Notes: generated from the sequence alone by a model not told the origin. A stretch of 7,716 bases of DNA from Pseudomonas sp. (GCA_030654635.1 JAURXE010000438.1:1-7716), one strand, 5' to 3'. Positions 1 to 5,754 are shown, counted from the stretch's first letter. Numbers and translations are program-made.

Positions 1-703
1 TCCGCCCGGTTTCTTCCGGGGTCAGATTCAGTCGGTATTCCCACAAGTCACGGTTTTCCAAGCGGGTGTATTCGGCCAGTTTCTCCCGGTAGGGCACCAG
101 CGCGAACAGACCCGGGTAGCCGCCCATCAGGCCTTTCCAGGCATACAGCATGCTGTTGTCGGAGCCCTCGATAAAGGCGCCAAAGTTCAGTGCATAGCTC
201 AGCAAGGCGGTGTTGTTGCTGTCACTGTCGGCCTGATCGATGCGCAGCAAGGTGTGGCCAAACATCGAGGACGGGCTGTTGAGGTAGGCGGCCGGATAGA
301 TCAGCACCGCGCTGTGCGGGGCGATGTCCTGGTACCAGGTGGCAAATTCTGCGCAGGCCGGTTGCGGCAAATCTTGCAGTTGCAGCTGGGCGCGCAACCA
401 GCGGGTGCGAGCCGGGAATGCGCATTGAGCATGTCGATCGCCAAGGCTGGCCGGGGCGTACAGCGCGGTCAGGGTGGCGCTCAGCTCGGCGGCCGGCTGG
501 TTCGGGCCATCGGCGGCCAGAAAGAATTTTGGGTCATCCACATGGCTACGCCAACCGCTAAGCTTGCCGGTTTCATAGTGACCAAGGGATAACCAGTAAG
601 AGTCGTTGGCGAGCTGCTGCAGGCGGGCATCGGTCGGCTGCGGTTGGGCCAGCGCAGACGCGCAGACACACAGCGCCAACAGAGGAATCAGGCGTTTGAA
701 CAT
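1..703 (-). CDS. DUF4105 (Lnb N-terminal periplasmic domain-like) protein, N-terminal part, cut by the window edge
   Basis: The frame is open from an ATG at 703 to the left edge, giving 234 residues and no stop, so the C-terminal part lies outside. Residues 1-19 form a signal peptide: a positive start (MFKR), a hydrophobic core and an ALA cleavage site before Gln20. The mature part has the block SPSSMFGHTLLRID (about 144-157) with His150, followed by a Leu-Ser-Tyr-Ala-Leu-Asn-Phe-Gly stretch. This is characteristic of DUF4105, now often named the Lnb N-terminal periplasmic domain after a lipoprotein N-acylating protein. Family members in Pseudomonas are, as I recall, about 600 residues, so roughly a third is visible. 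The biochemical role in Pseudomonas is not established, and lipoprotein acylation is only a family-level suggestion. The Shine-Dalgarno sequence is weak, but the signal peptide supports this start. The gene lies downstream of the DUF3015 gene on the same strand, separated by hairpins. Confidence 0.85.
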   Translation of the reverse strand, partial: MFKRLIPLLALCVCASALAQPQPTDARLQQLANDSYWLSLGHYETGKLSGWRSHVDDPKFFLAADGPNQPAAELSATLTALYAPASLGDRHAQCAFPARTRWLRAQLQLQDLPQPACAEFATWYQDIAPHSAVLIYPAAYLNSPSSMFGHTLLRIDQADSDSNNTALLSYALNFGAFIEGSDNSMLYAWKGLMGGYPGLFALVPYREKLAEYTRLENRDLWEYRLNLTPEETGR

Positions 704-730
704 GCGGGGGCAACTACTGAGATGAATAAA

Positions 731-750
731 CCCGCTCCCTTCGGAGCGGG
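731..750 (-). terminator. Rho-independent terminator downstream of the DUF3015 gene
   Basis: A perfect 8-bp GC-rich stem (CCCGCTCC / GGAGCGGG) closes a 4-base loop. Read on the minus strand it is followed by TTTATT, a short U-rich tract. It lies 42 bases past the stop of the DUF3015 gene and about 28 bases before the DUF4105 start. It probably ends or attenuates transcription between these two genes. Confidence 0.7.
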
Positions 751-764
751 CTGAGGCAAGCTCG

Positions 765-786
765 CGGCGCTAAGTGGCTAGCGCCG
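765..786 (-). other. Second hairpin between the DUF3015 stop and the terminator
   Basis: An 8-bp perfect inverted repeat (CGGCGCTA / TAGCGCCG) surrounds a 6-base loop. It starts 5 bases after the DUF3015 stop codon on the minus strand. It has no U tract of its own. It may protect the 3' end of the short DUF3015 message or act with the terminator at 731-750. Confidence 0.5.
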
Positions 787-791
787 TAGGC

Positions 792-1280
792 TTATGCTTC
801 GTGGCTGTACTGAGCCAAGCGGGCATCGTTTTGCATCACGGCCAAGGTGGCCGCTTGTACTTGCTCAGCAGTAACGCTGGCGCTGCTGAAGATTTCACTG
901 AAGTGTGCGTGGGTTACCGCGGCGAAGTGCGCGCGATCTTGCGGCTGTACACCCAGTACCACGGCGTAAGTGGTCAGGGCTTCGCCGTCGCCTTTGGCCA
1001 TGTCTTCGGACAGTTCGTCCATCATGCCGTTCAGCGCCAGCATCGACTTGCCGCCGTAGGTCAGCATGCCTTTGGTCGAGCAACCGTTGGTGCCGGATGT
1101 CATGCCAAAAGTGGCGTTGCCCGAGGTGCCGTTGGTGGTCGAGGCGAGGAAGTGTGAGCCCATGCCTTTGTCGCCTTTGAACAACATGTTGCCCCAGCCA
1201 CAGCTTGGGCCGCCGGGTGCTTCGGCAAAGGCGTTAACGGAAAGAGCGGTGAGTAGCGTACCTAGCAGGAGTTTTTTCAT
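792..1280 (-). CDS. DUF3015 family exported protein
   Basis: This 162-residue protein has a clear signal peptide (MKKLLLGTLLTALSVNAFA, cleavage after residue 19) and should be periplasmic. The mature part begins with a Gly/Pro-rich stretch containing Cys27 and then GWGNMLF, a pattern typical of DUF3015. A small-residue region follows (TTNGTSGNATFGMTSGTNGC) with Cys67. The only two mature cysteines, 27 and 67, could form a disulfide. The C-terminal half is predicted helical. The function is unknown; the family is widespread in Pseudomonas and, from memory, often sits beside a DUF4105 gene, as here. The start is supported by AGAGAG at about 1288-1293, 7 bases upstream, and by the signal peptide. 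It is transcribed divergently from the DksA-like gene and ends at the hairpins at 731-786. Confidence 0.9.
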   Translation of the reverse strand: MKKLLLGTLLTALSVNAFAEAPGGPSCGWGNMLFKGDKGMGSHFLASTTNGTSGNATFGMTSGTNGCSTKGMLTYGGKSMLALNGMMDELSEDMAKGDGEALTTYAVVLGVQPQDRAHFAAVTHAHFSEIFSSASVTAEQVQAATLAVMQNDARLAQYSHEA

Positions 1281-1318
1281 GGTTTTACTCTCTATGCAGT
1301 CCTTGGTAATTGGCGCCA

Positions 1319-1348
1319 GAAAAGTGCAACGCCGAGTTGCAGCTTTTC
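1319..1348. repeat. 12-bp imperfect inverted repeat (hairpin) in the divergent intergenic region
   Basis: GAAAAG-TGCAAC and GTTGCA-G-CTTTTC pair over 12 bp with one bulged base and a 5-base loop (GCCGA). It lies 39 bases upstream of the DUF3015 start, so it is either in that gene's leader or at its promoter. It could be an operator or a leader hairpin; read on the minus strand it even resembles a weak terminator (CTTTTCT). A smaller hairpin, CGGCCT-GTCA-AGGCCG, follows at 1359-1374. Confidence 0.5.
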
Positions 1349-1409
1349 GACTTGTCGGCGGCCTGTCAAGGCCGGGGTGTTGTAGCTGTGGGTGAGTCGG
1401 CAGCGGGGC

Positions 1410-1423
1410 ATGATTTAGATCAG
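1410..1423 (+). promoter_or_regulatory. Possible ANR/FNR-type box upstream of the DksA-like gene
   Basis: The 14-mer ATGATTTAGATCAG matches the FNR/ANR consensus TTGAT-N4-ATCAA at 8 of 10 defined bases; the core TGAT-N4-ATCA is perfectly symmetrical. Its centre is 64 bases before the start codon. A weak -10-like TAACGAT lies at 1450-1456, which would put the box centre near -45. That is close to, but not exactly at, the -41.5 of class II activation. ANR is the oxygen-sensing FNR homologue of pseudomonads. The assignment rests only on the motif. Confidence 0.45.
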
Positions 1424-1468
1424 TGCAAGTTGCCGGTCAGCAGCCACACTAACGATAGACCCATCTTT

Positions 1469-1472
1469 GGAG
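1469..1472 (+). promoter_or_regulatory. Ribosome binding site that sets the start of the DksA-like gene
   Basis: GGAG lies 8 bases before the ATG at 1481. The reading frame is open back to an ATG at 1310, but that extension has no such site, crosses the ANR-like box and encodes nothing resembling the family. The start at 1481 is therefore preferred. Confidence 0.75.
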
Positions 1473-1480
1473 TGTGCCGT

Positions 1481-1804
1481 ATGACCAGCTTCGATCCCCA
1501 TAGCCGTTTGGCCACTTTGGCCGCTGAATATGCCGCCCGCGCTGAGGCGATTCGGCGTGATTTGGCGCGCAGCCATTCCCCCGATTTTGCTGAGCAGGCG
1601 CAGCAGCGGCAGAACGATGAAGTGCTCGAAGCGCTACTAACTGAGGCCGGGGCGGCTCAGCGGCAAGTGGCCCACGCCCAGGTGCGTTTAGCTGAGGGCA
1701 GCTACGGCCAATGCCTGCGCTGTGGCCAGCCGATTGCCCCGGCGCGTTTGCAGGCTATGCCGGCGGCCGAGTTTTGCCTGGCCTGCGCCGATTTGCCGGT
1801 TTAG
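1481..1804 (+). CDS. TraR/DksA-family zinc finger protein
   Basis: This 107-residue protein begins with a helical segment rich in Ala, Glu and Arg (about 8-72). It ends in a C4 zinc finger with Cys78-x2-Cys81 and Cys99-x2-Cys102, in the context YGQCLRCGQPI...FCLAC. DksA-family proteins bind RNA polymerase in the secondary channel and change promoter selection, in DksA itself together with ppGpp. DksA's coiled-coil tip has DxxDxA; here residues 35-40 read DFAEQA (DxxExA), a plausible conservative tip. At 107 residues it is shorter than DksA (about 150) and longer than TraR (about 70), so it is a DksA-like paralogue and not the housekeeping DksA. It is cytoplasmic. It lies 102 bases upstream of the Lon-like gene in the same direction, so the two are probably co-transcribed, with an ANR-like box upstream. 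Its exact target is unknown. Confidence 0.85.
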   Translation: MTSFDPHSRLATLAAEYAARAEAIRRDLARSHSPDFAEQAQQRQNDEVLEALLTEAGAAQRQVAHAQVRLAEGSYGQCLRCGQPIAPARLQAMPAAEFCLACADLPV

Positions 1805-1895
1805 CCCGGCTCGCAGATTCAGCCGCGTGCCCAGGCGAATGCCTTGCCAGTGCTTAGCGGGCAGCGCCAGAATGGCAGCATCTTCCGCCAGTAGT

Positions 1896-1900
1896 AAGGA
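1896..1900 (+). promoter_or_regulatory. Ribosome binding site of the Lon-like protease gene
   Basis: AAGGA lies 6 bases before the ATG at 1907 and confirms that start. I see no clear terminator or promoter in the 102 bases since the previous stop, in line with co-transcription. Confidence 0.7.
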
Positions 1901-1906
1901 TTACCC

Positions 1907-4384
1907 ATGGCCGATTCGATTGCTGCTGCCCTGCGTGTGCCACCTGATGCTTTGACCCGCCCCTTTGCGCCTGCGCAGTTTAATTTCACCACCACCGATG
2001 AGTTGGAGTCGTTTCGCGGCGTGCTTGGTCAGGAGCGCGCGGTGGAGGCCATGCAGTTTGGTGTGGCCATGCCGCGGCCCGGTTACAACGTCTATGTGAT
2101 GGGCGAGCCGGGCACCGGGCGTTTTTCTTTTGTGCAGCGCTACCTCAAGGCCGAGGCCAAGCGCCTGGCCACCCCGGCGGACCGGCTCTACGTCAATCAC
2201 TTCGATGAACCCCGCGAACCCCGCGCCCTGGAGCTGCCGGCCGGCAGCGCCAGTGCCTTTATCGCCGACATTAGCCAGTTGATCGACAACCTGTTGACCA
2301 GCTTTCCGGCGGTGTTCGAGCTGCCGTCTTATCAGCAGAAAAAAAGCGCCATCGACCGCATCTTCAACCAACGTTATGACCGTGCCCTGGATGTGGTCGA
2401 GCGTTTGGCGCTGGAGAAGGACGTGGCGCTGTACCGCGACAACAGCAATATCGCCTTCACCCCGATGAAGGACAACAAAGCCCTGGATGAGGCCGAGTTC
2501 GCTCAACTGCCGGAGGCCGAGCGCGAGCGTTTTCATGTCGATATTGCCGCCCTGGAGGAGCGCCTCAATGAGGAGCTGGCCAGCTTGCAGCAATGGAAGC
2601 GCGAGTCGAGCAATCAGCTGCGCCAGCTCGATGAAGAGACCATCAGCCTGGCCTTGCAACCCTTGCTGGCGCCGCTGTCGATGCGCTACGCCGAGAACGC
2701 CGGGGTCTGCGCCTACTTGCAGGCGCTGCAGGTCAACCTGCTGAAAACCGTGGTCGAGCAGTTGGTCGATGTTGACCGGGCCGCCGCACAAACCCGCAAG
2801 CTGCTGGAAGAGCAGTACAGCCCGAGTTTGGTGGCAGGTCATCACCACCAGGGCGGCGCGCCGGTGGTGTTTGAGTCGCACCCGACCTACGACAACCTGT
2901 TTGGCCGCATCGAGTACAACACCGACCAAGGTGCGGTCTACACCAGCTACCGGCAACTGCGGCCGGGTGCCTTGCACCGCGCCAATGGCGGGTTCTTGGT
3001 GCTGGAGGCGGAGAAACTGCTGAGTGAACCTTTTGTCTGGGATGCCCTCAAACGCGCCCTGCATTCGCGGCAATTGAAGATGGAATCGCCGCTGGGCGAG
3101 CTGGGCCGTATCGCCACCGTTACGCTTAATCCGCAGGTGATACCGCTGCAGGTCAAGGTGGTGATCATCGGCTCGCGCGAGCTGTATTACACCTTGCAGG
3201 ACCTGGACCCGGACTTTCAGGAGATGTTCCGGGTGCTGGTCGATTTTGACGAGGACATTCCGCTACTCGAAGACAGCCTCGAGCAGTTTGCCCAATTGCT
3301 GAAAACCCGCACCACCGAAGAGGGCATGGCGCCTTTGACGGCTGCGGCGGTCGCGCGTTTGGCCAACTACAGTGCGCGGCTGGCCGAGCATCAGGGTCGT
3401 TTGTCGGCGCTGATTGGCGATATTTTCCAGCTGGTCAGCGAGGCCGACTTTATTCGTCAGCTGGCCCATGAAGAGCACACCGATGTCGGTCATATCGAGC
3501 GGGCGCTGAGAGCCAAGGCCGACCGCACCGGACGGGTGTCGGCGCGGATTCTGGATGACATGCTGGCCGGCATCATTCTTATCGACACCAGCGGCGCGGC
3601 GGTGGGCAAGTGCAATGGTTTGACCGTGCTGGAGGTGGGCGACTCGGCCTTCGGCGTGCCGGCGCGGATTTCCGCCACCGTCTATCCGGGTAACTCCGGG
3701 ATTGTCGATATCGAGCGCGAGGTCAATCTCGGTCAGCCGATCCACTCCAAGGGCGTGATGATTCTCACCGGCTATCTGGGCAGCCGCTATGCCCAGGAAT
3801 ACCCGTTGGATATTTCCGCTAGCATCGCCCTGGAGCAATCCTACGGCTATGTGGATGGCGACAGTGCTTCCCTTGGTGAGGTCTGCACGCTGATCTCGGC
3901 CTTGTCGCGCACGCCGTTGAAACAGTGTTTCGCCATTACCGGTTCGATCAACCAGTTCGGCGAGGTGCAGGCGGTCGGTGGGGTCAACGAGAAAATCGAA
4001 GGATTCTTCCGGCTGTGCGAGGCCCGTGGTCTGACCGGCGAGCAGGGGGCGATCATCCCGTACTCCAATGTATCCACCCTGATGCTCGATGAGCGGGTGC
4101 TGCAGGCGGTGCGCGCCGGCAAGTTTCATGTCTATGCGGTGCGCCAGGTCGATGAGGCCTTGGGGTTGCTGGTCGGTGCGCCGGCGGGGGCGGTGGATGC
4201 CAAGGGCGCGTTCGCTGAGGGCAGCGTCAATGCGCGGGTGGTGGAGCGGCTGCGCGAGATTGCCGAGCTGGGCATGGACGATGACGAAGATGAGGCGCCA
4301 GCGGCTAAAGCTACTGAGCCGGCCGCCAAGTCGGTGCGTAAGAAACCGGTGAAAAAACCGGCGGCGATCGAACCAGCCGCTTAA
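1907..4384 (+). CDS. Lon-like ATP-dependent protease (COG1067, AAA_32 + Lon C-terminal domain)
   Basis: This 825-residue cytoplasmic protein combines an AAA+ module with a Lon serine protease domain. The P-loop at 66-74 is GEPGTGRFS, with Arg72 where classical Walker A has Lys. The Walker B-like strand is FLVLEAE (363-369). Between them is a long Glu/Arg/Leu-rich, probably coiled-coil insert (about 190-245), which is usual for the AAA_32 group and not for classical LonA. The proteolytic domain (about 565-770) has the nucleophile Ser653 in DGDSAS and Lys696 in GGVNEKIEGF. The 43-residue spacing is the same as between Ser679 and Lys722 of E. coli Lon. There is no LonA N-terminal substrate-binding domain and no membrane segment. 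The C-terminus (790-825) is an acidic run (DDDEDE) followed by a Lys/Pro/Ala-rich tail. The natural substrates of this family are unknown. A quality-control or regulatory role with the DksA-like neighbour is inferred. Confidence 0.92.
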   Translation: MADSIAAALRVPPDALTRPFAPAQFNFTTTDELESFRGVLGQERAVEAMQFGVAMPRPGYNVYVMGEPGTGRFSFVQRYLKAEAKRLATPADRLYVNHFDEPREPRALELPAGSASAFIADISQLIDNLLTSFPAVFELPSYQQKKSAIDRIFNQRYDRALDVVERLALEKDVALYRDNSNIAFTPMKDNKALDEAEFAQLPEAERERFHVDIAALEERLNEELASLQQWKRESSNQLRQLDEETISLALQPLLAPLSMRYAENAGVCAYLQALQVNLLKTVVEQLVDVDRAAAQTRKLLEEQYSPSLVAGHHHQGGAPVVFESHPTYDNLFGRIEYNTDQGAVYTSYRQLRPGALHRANGGFLVLEAEKLLSEPFVWDALKRALHSRQLKMESPLGELGRIATVTLNPQVIPLQVKVVIIGSRELYYTLQDLDPDFQEMFRVLVDFDEDIPLLEDSLEQFAQLLKTRTTEEGMAPLTAAAVARLANYSARLAEHQGRLSALIGDIFQLVSEADFIRQLAHEEHTDVGHIERALRAKADRTGRVSARILDDMLAGIILIDTSGAAVGKCNGLTVLEVGDSAFGVPARISATVYPGNSGIVDIEREVNLGQPIHSKGVMILTGYLGSRYAQEYPLDISASIALEQSYGYVDGDSASLGEVCTLISALSRTPLKQCFAITGSINQFGEVQAVGGVNEKIEGFFRLCEARGLTGEQGAIIPYSNVSTLMLDERVLQAVRAGKFHVYAVRQVDEALGLLVGAPAGAVDAKGAFAEGSVNARVVERLREIAELGMDDDEDEAPAAKATEPAAKSVRKKPVKKPAAIEPAA

Positions 4385-4417
4385 TCCCGAGTCGGTTCAA
4401 GGCTGGGCAGGCGTTTG

Positions 4418-4454
4418 GTGGCTGATCAGTCACTGAGCGTTGGCCGTCAGCCAC
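4418..4454 (+). other. Long-loop hairpin after the Lon-like gene
   Basis: GTGGCTGA (4418-4425) pairs perfectly with TCAGCCAC (4447-4454). The loop contains a smaller inverted repeat, TCAGT-C-ACTGA (4426-4436). It starts 33 bases after the stop of the Lon-like gene. No U tract follows, so it is not a canonical intrinsic terminator, though it may stabilise the 3' end. Confidence 0.4.
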
Positions 4455-4488
4455 ACGTTCTCCGGGCGCAAGACGCTTTTCCAATGTT

Positions 4489-4508
4489 CATCCACAGAGT
4501 TATCCACA
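4489..4508 (+). promoter_or_regulatory. Pair of DnaA boxes
   Basis: TTATCCACA at 4500-4508 is a perfect DnaA box. TCATCCACA at 4489-4497 differs at one base. Both have the same orientation and their starts are 11 bases apart, about one helical turn, which favours side-by-side binding. They lie 80-100 bases upstream of the 113-residue orphan gene, so DnaA could regulate that gene. There is no dnaA, rpmH or gidA gene here, so this is not the usual Pseudomonas origin. Confidence 0.6.
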
Positions 4509-4589
4509 GCTATTGGGGGTAACTTTCAGTCTTTATTGGGGCGCGTTGCGGGTGTAGGCTGAGGTTAAGCCCTGCTCGGAGTCACGGCC

Positions 4590-4931
4590 ATGTCGCCTAG
4601 CCTCTGCCTTACCCGTCAGTATCTTGGAGTGGTTACCCGGATCGAGTGTGCGGTGCGCCCGTTGGCTAGCAATCAGGGCCACTGGGTGGTGCTCTGTGTG
4701 GCCGGCATGGACGGCCAGCAACCCTCGGTGATTAATGCTCAGGGCCCATTCTGCGGGCCTTGTGCGGCCAAGGAGATACTCGGCGGGATCTCCGCCAGCC
4801 TGCAGGCGCAGGGTTATAGGCAGGCTTTTGATGTACCTATCTGGAGCCTGCATATGCAGGCAAAAATGCGTCAGCTAAACGGTCTGCATGGTCACCCATC
4901 AGTCGATTTCCACTCCCATCCCGAGCGCTGA
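4590..4931 (+). CDS. Hypothetical 113-residue protein with a CGPC motif
   Basis: I do not recognise a named family, although it resembles small hypothetical proteins that I associate with Pseudomonas. A GGAG at 4578-4581, 8 bases before the ATG, supports the start. The protein has no signal peptide or membrane segment, so it is probably cytoplasmic. Predicted strands around residues 11-20 and 31-39 (HWVVLCVAG) are followed by QGPFCGPCAAKEIL (51-64), then a helix and a strand-like segment, PIWSLHMQ. The Cys55-Gly-Pro-Cys58 motif matches the thioredoxin active site in letters. However, it sits too far from the N-terminus and lacks the preceding Trp and the usual thioredoxin fold pattern, so redox activity is not implied. 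Other cysteines are at 6, 20 and 36. The C-terminus is His-rich (HGHPSVDFHSHPER). DnaA boxes lie on both sides. A competing minus-strand frame at 4533-4853 is less convincing. Confidence 0.65.
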   Translation: MSPSLCLTRQYLGVVTRIECAVRPLASNQGHWVVLCVAGMDGQQPSVINAQGPFCGPCAAKEILGGISASLQAQGYRQAFDVPIWSLHMQAKMRQLNGLHGHPSVDFHSHPER

Positions 4932-4932
4932 A

Positions 4933-4951
4933 AGCAGGCCGCACGCCTGCT
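4933..4951 (+). other. Hairpin at the stop codon of the orphan gene
   Basis: AGCAGGC (4933-4939) and GCCTGCT (4945-4951) form a perfect 7-bp stem with a 5-base loop, starting 2 bases after the TGA. A second stem, ATCACG-CCGCT-CGTGAT, follows at 4967-4983. Neither has a U tract, so termination here would be weak or Rho-dependent. Confidence 0.4.
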
Positions 4952-5008
4952 GCATGGACGCTGCCGATCACGCCGCTCGTGATGCCGGGCGAGTCGGCGG
5001 TAAAAACC

Positions 5009-5017
5009 TTATCCACA
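5009..5017 (+). promoter_or_regulatory. Perfect DnaA box
   Basis: TTATCCACA has the same orientation as the pair at 4489-4508 and lies about 510 bases from it, on the other side of the orphan gene. It lies about 120 bases upstream of the UPF0114 promoter -35 element. DnaA binding is inferred from the exact consensus match only. Confidence 0.55.
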
Positions 5018-5043
5018 ATTGCGCTGAGCCGAAAATAGGTTCT

Positions 5044-5086
5044 GTTGGCATAGGTGCAGCAACGCGGCGCGCTCGCCTACGGCAAC
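5044..5086. repeat. Imperfect long inverted repeat
   Basis: GTTGGCATAGG (5044-5054) pairs with CCTACGGCAAC (5076-5086) at 9 of 11 positions, and the stem can extend inward through a G-U pair. The loop is GC-rich. It may be a decayed repetitive element or a regulatory structure. I do not recognise it as one of the known Pseudomonas REP families. Confidence 0.3.
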
Positions 5087-5101
5087 CGAGCCTCAGTGTT
5101 A

Positions 5102-5116
5102 CTGCGCATTGCGCAG
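5102..5116. promoter_or_regulatory. Perfect 15-bp palindrome, possible operator
   Basis: CTGCGCA-T-TGCGCAG has two 7-bp perfect arms around a single T. It ends 13 bases upstream of the -35 element of the UPF0114 promoter, where an activator or repressor could bind. I cannot name a regulator for it. Confidence 0.35.
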
Positions 5117-5129
5117 GCGGTCTTGCGGC

Positions 5130-5157
5130 TTGTCGGTAACCGTGGTGTGGGTATACT
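5130..5157 (+). promoter_or_regulatory. Sigma70-type promoter of the UPF0114 gene
   Basis: The -35 element is TTGTCG (5130-5135, 4 of 6 consensus bases) and the -10 element is TATACT (5152-5157, 5 of 6), with a 16-base spacer. Transcription would start near 5164, leaving a leader of about 26 bases. This excludes the upstream in-frame extension of the gene to 5109. Confidence 0.65.
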
Positions 5158-5189
5158 CGCCACCGATTTTTATTTTTTTGCGAGGCAGT

Positions 5190-5678
5190 ATGGAACGCAT
5201 TATCGAGAACACGATGTACGCCTCCCGTTGGTTGTTGGCGCCGATTTACTTTGGCTTGTCGCTGGGTTTGCTGGCGCTGTGCTTAAAGTTTTTCCAAGAG
5301 GTTTATCATATTCTGCCGGGCGTCTTCGCCATGGCCGAGGCGGATCTGATTCTGGTGCTGTTGTCGTTGATCGACATGGCGCTGGTCGGTGGTTTGTTGG
5401 TGATGGTGATGTTGTCGGGCTACGAAAACTTCGTCTCGGCCCTGGATATCGAGGAGGGCAAAGAAAAGCTCGACTGGCTGGGCAAGATGGACTCCAGCTC
5501 GCTGAAGATGAAGGTCGCGGCGTCGATCGTGGCGATCTCATCGATTCACCTGCTCAAGGTGTTTATGGATGCCAAGAACACCCCGACCGAATACCTGATG
5601 TGGTACGTGATCATCCACATGACCTTCGTGGTCTCGGCGTTTGCCATGGGTTATCTGGACAAACTGACCAAACACTGA
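5190..5678 (+). CDS. UPF0114 (YqhA-like) inner membrane protein
   Basis: The 162-residue protein matches the length and pattern of the YqhA/UPF0114 (TIGR00645) family; E. coli YqhA has 164 residues. It begins [20 protein letters not shown], a family hallmark. Hydrophobic segments lie at about 15-35, 54-76, 107-124 and 135-155, giving four probable membrane spans. A charged cytoplasmic or periplasmic loop ([16 protein letters not shown]) lies in the middle, and [24 protein letters not shown] is also typical. The function is unknown. The start at 5190 is chosen because GAGG (5182-5185) lies just upstream, the promoter at 5130-5157 lies within the longer frame, and the family start fits. The gene appears monocistronic and ends at the strong terminator at 5707-5737. 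Confidence 0.93.
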   Translation: MERIIENTMYASRWLLAPIYFGLSLGLLALCLKFFQEVYHILPGVFAMAEADLILVLLSLIDMALVGGLLVMVMLSGYENFVSALDIEEGKEKLDWLGKMDSSSLKMKVAASIVAISSIHLLKVFMDAKNTPTEYLMWYVIIHMTFVVSAFAMGYLDKLTKH

Positions 5679-5706
5679 GATCGCCAGACCTAATACTGTC
5701 GGCAAC

Positions 5707-5737
5707 AAAAAAGGAGCACCGCGGTGCTCCTTTTTTT
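5707..5737. terminator. Bidirectional Rho-independent terminator
   Basis: Six A residues, a perfect 18-base palindrome (GGAGCACCGCGGTGCTCC) and seven T residues form a symmetrical structure that works on both strands. It lies 28 bases after the UPF0114 stop (plus strand) and 17 bases after the stop of the convergent beta-helix gene (minus strand). It should end both transcripts. Confidence 0.93.
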
Positions 5738-5754
5738 GTGCCTGAAAGTTATTG

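Noticed and set aside
774..1157. A 127-codon plus-strand frame opposite the DUF3015 gene
   Set aside because: It is a mirror of the DUF3015 coding sequence, which has a signal peptide and a family match.
1901..3073. A 390-codon minus-strand frame opposite the Lon-like gene
   Set aside because: It is antisense to a well-conserved AAA+ protein, has no family resemblance and no clear ribosome binding site.
4642..4775. The orphan protein as a thioredoxin because of CGPC
   Set aside because: The motif lies at residues 55-58, lacks the preceding Trp, and the cis-Pro loop expected later is not visible.
4533..4853. A 106-codon minus-strand frame overlapping the orphan gene
   Set aside because: The plus-strand frame has a good GGAG site and a more protein-like composition. 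The minus frame has no recognisable features.
4489..5017. A chromosomal replication origin
   Set aside because: There are too few DnaA boxes, no AT-rich unwinding region and none of the genes usually beside a Pseudomonas origin.
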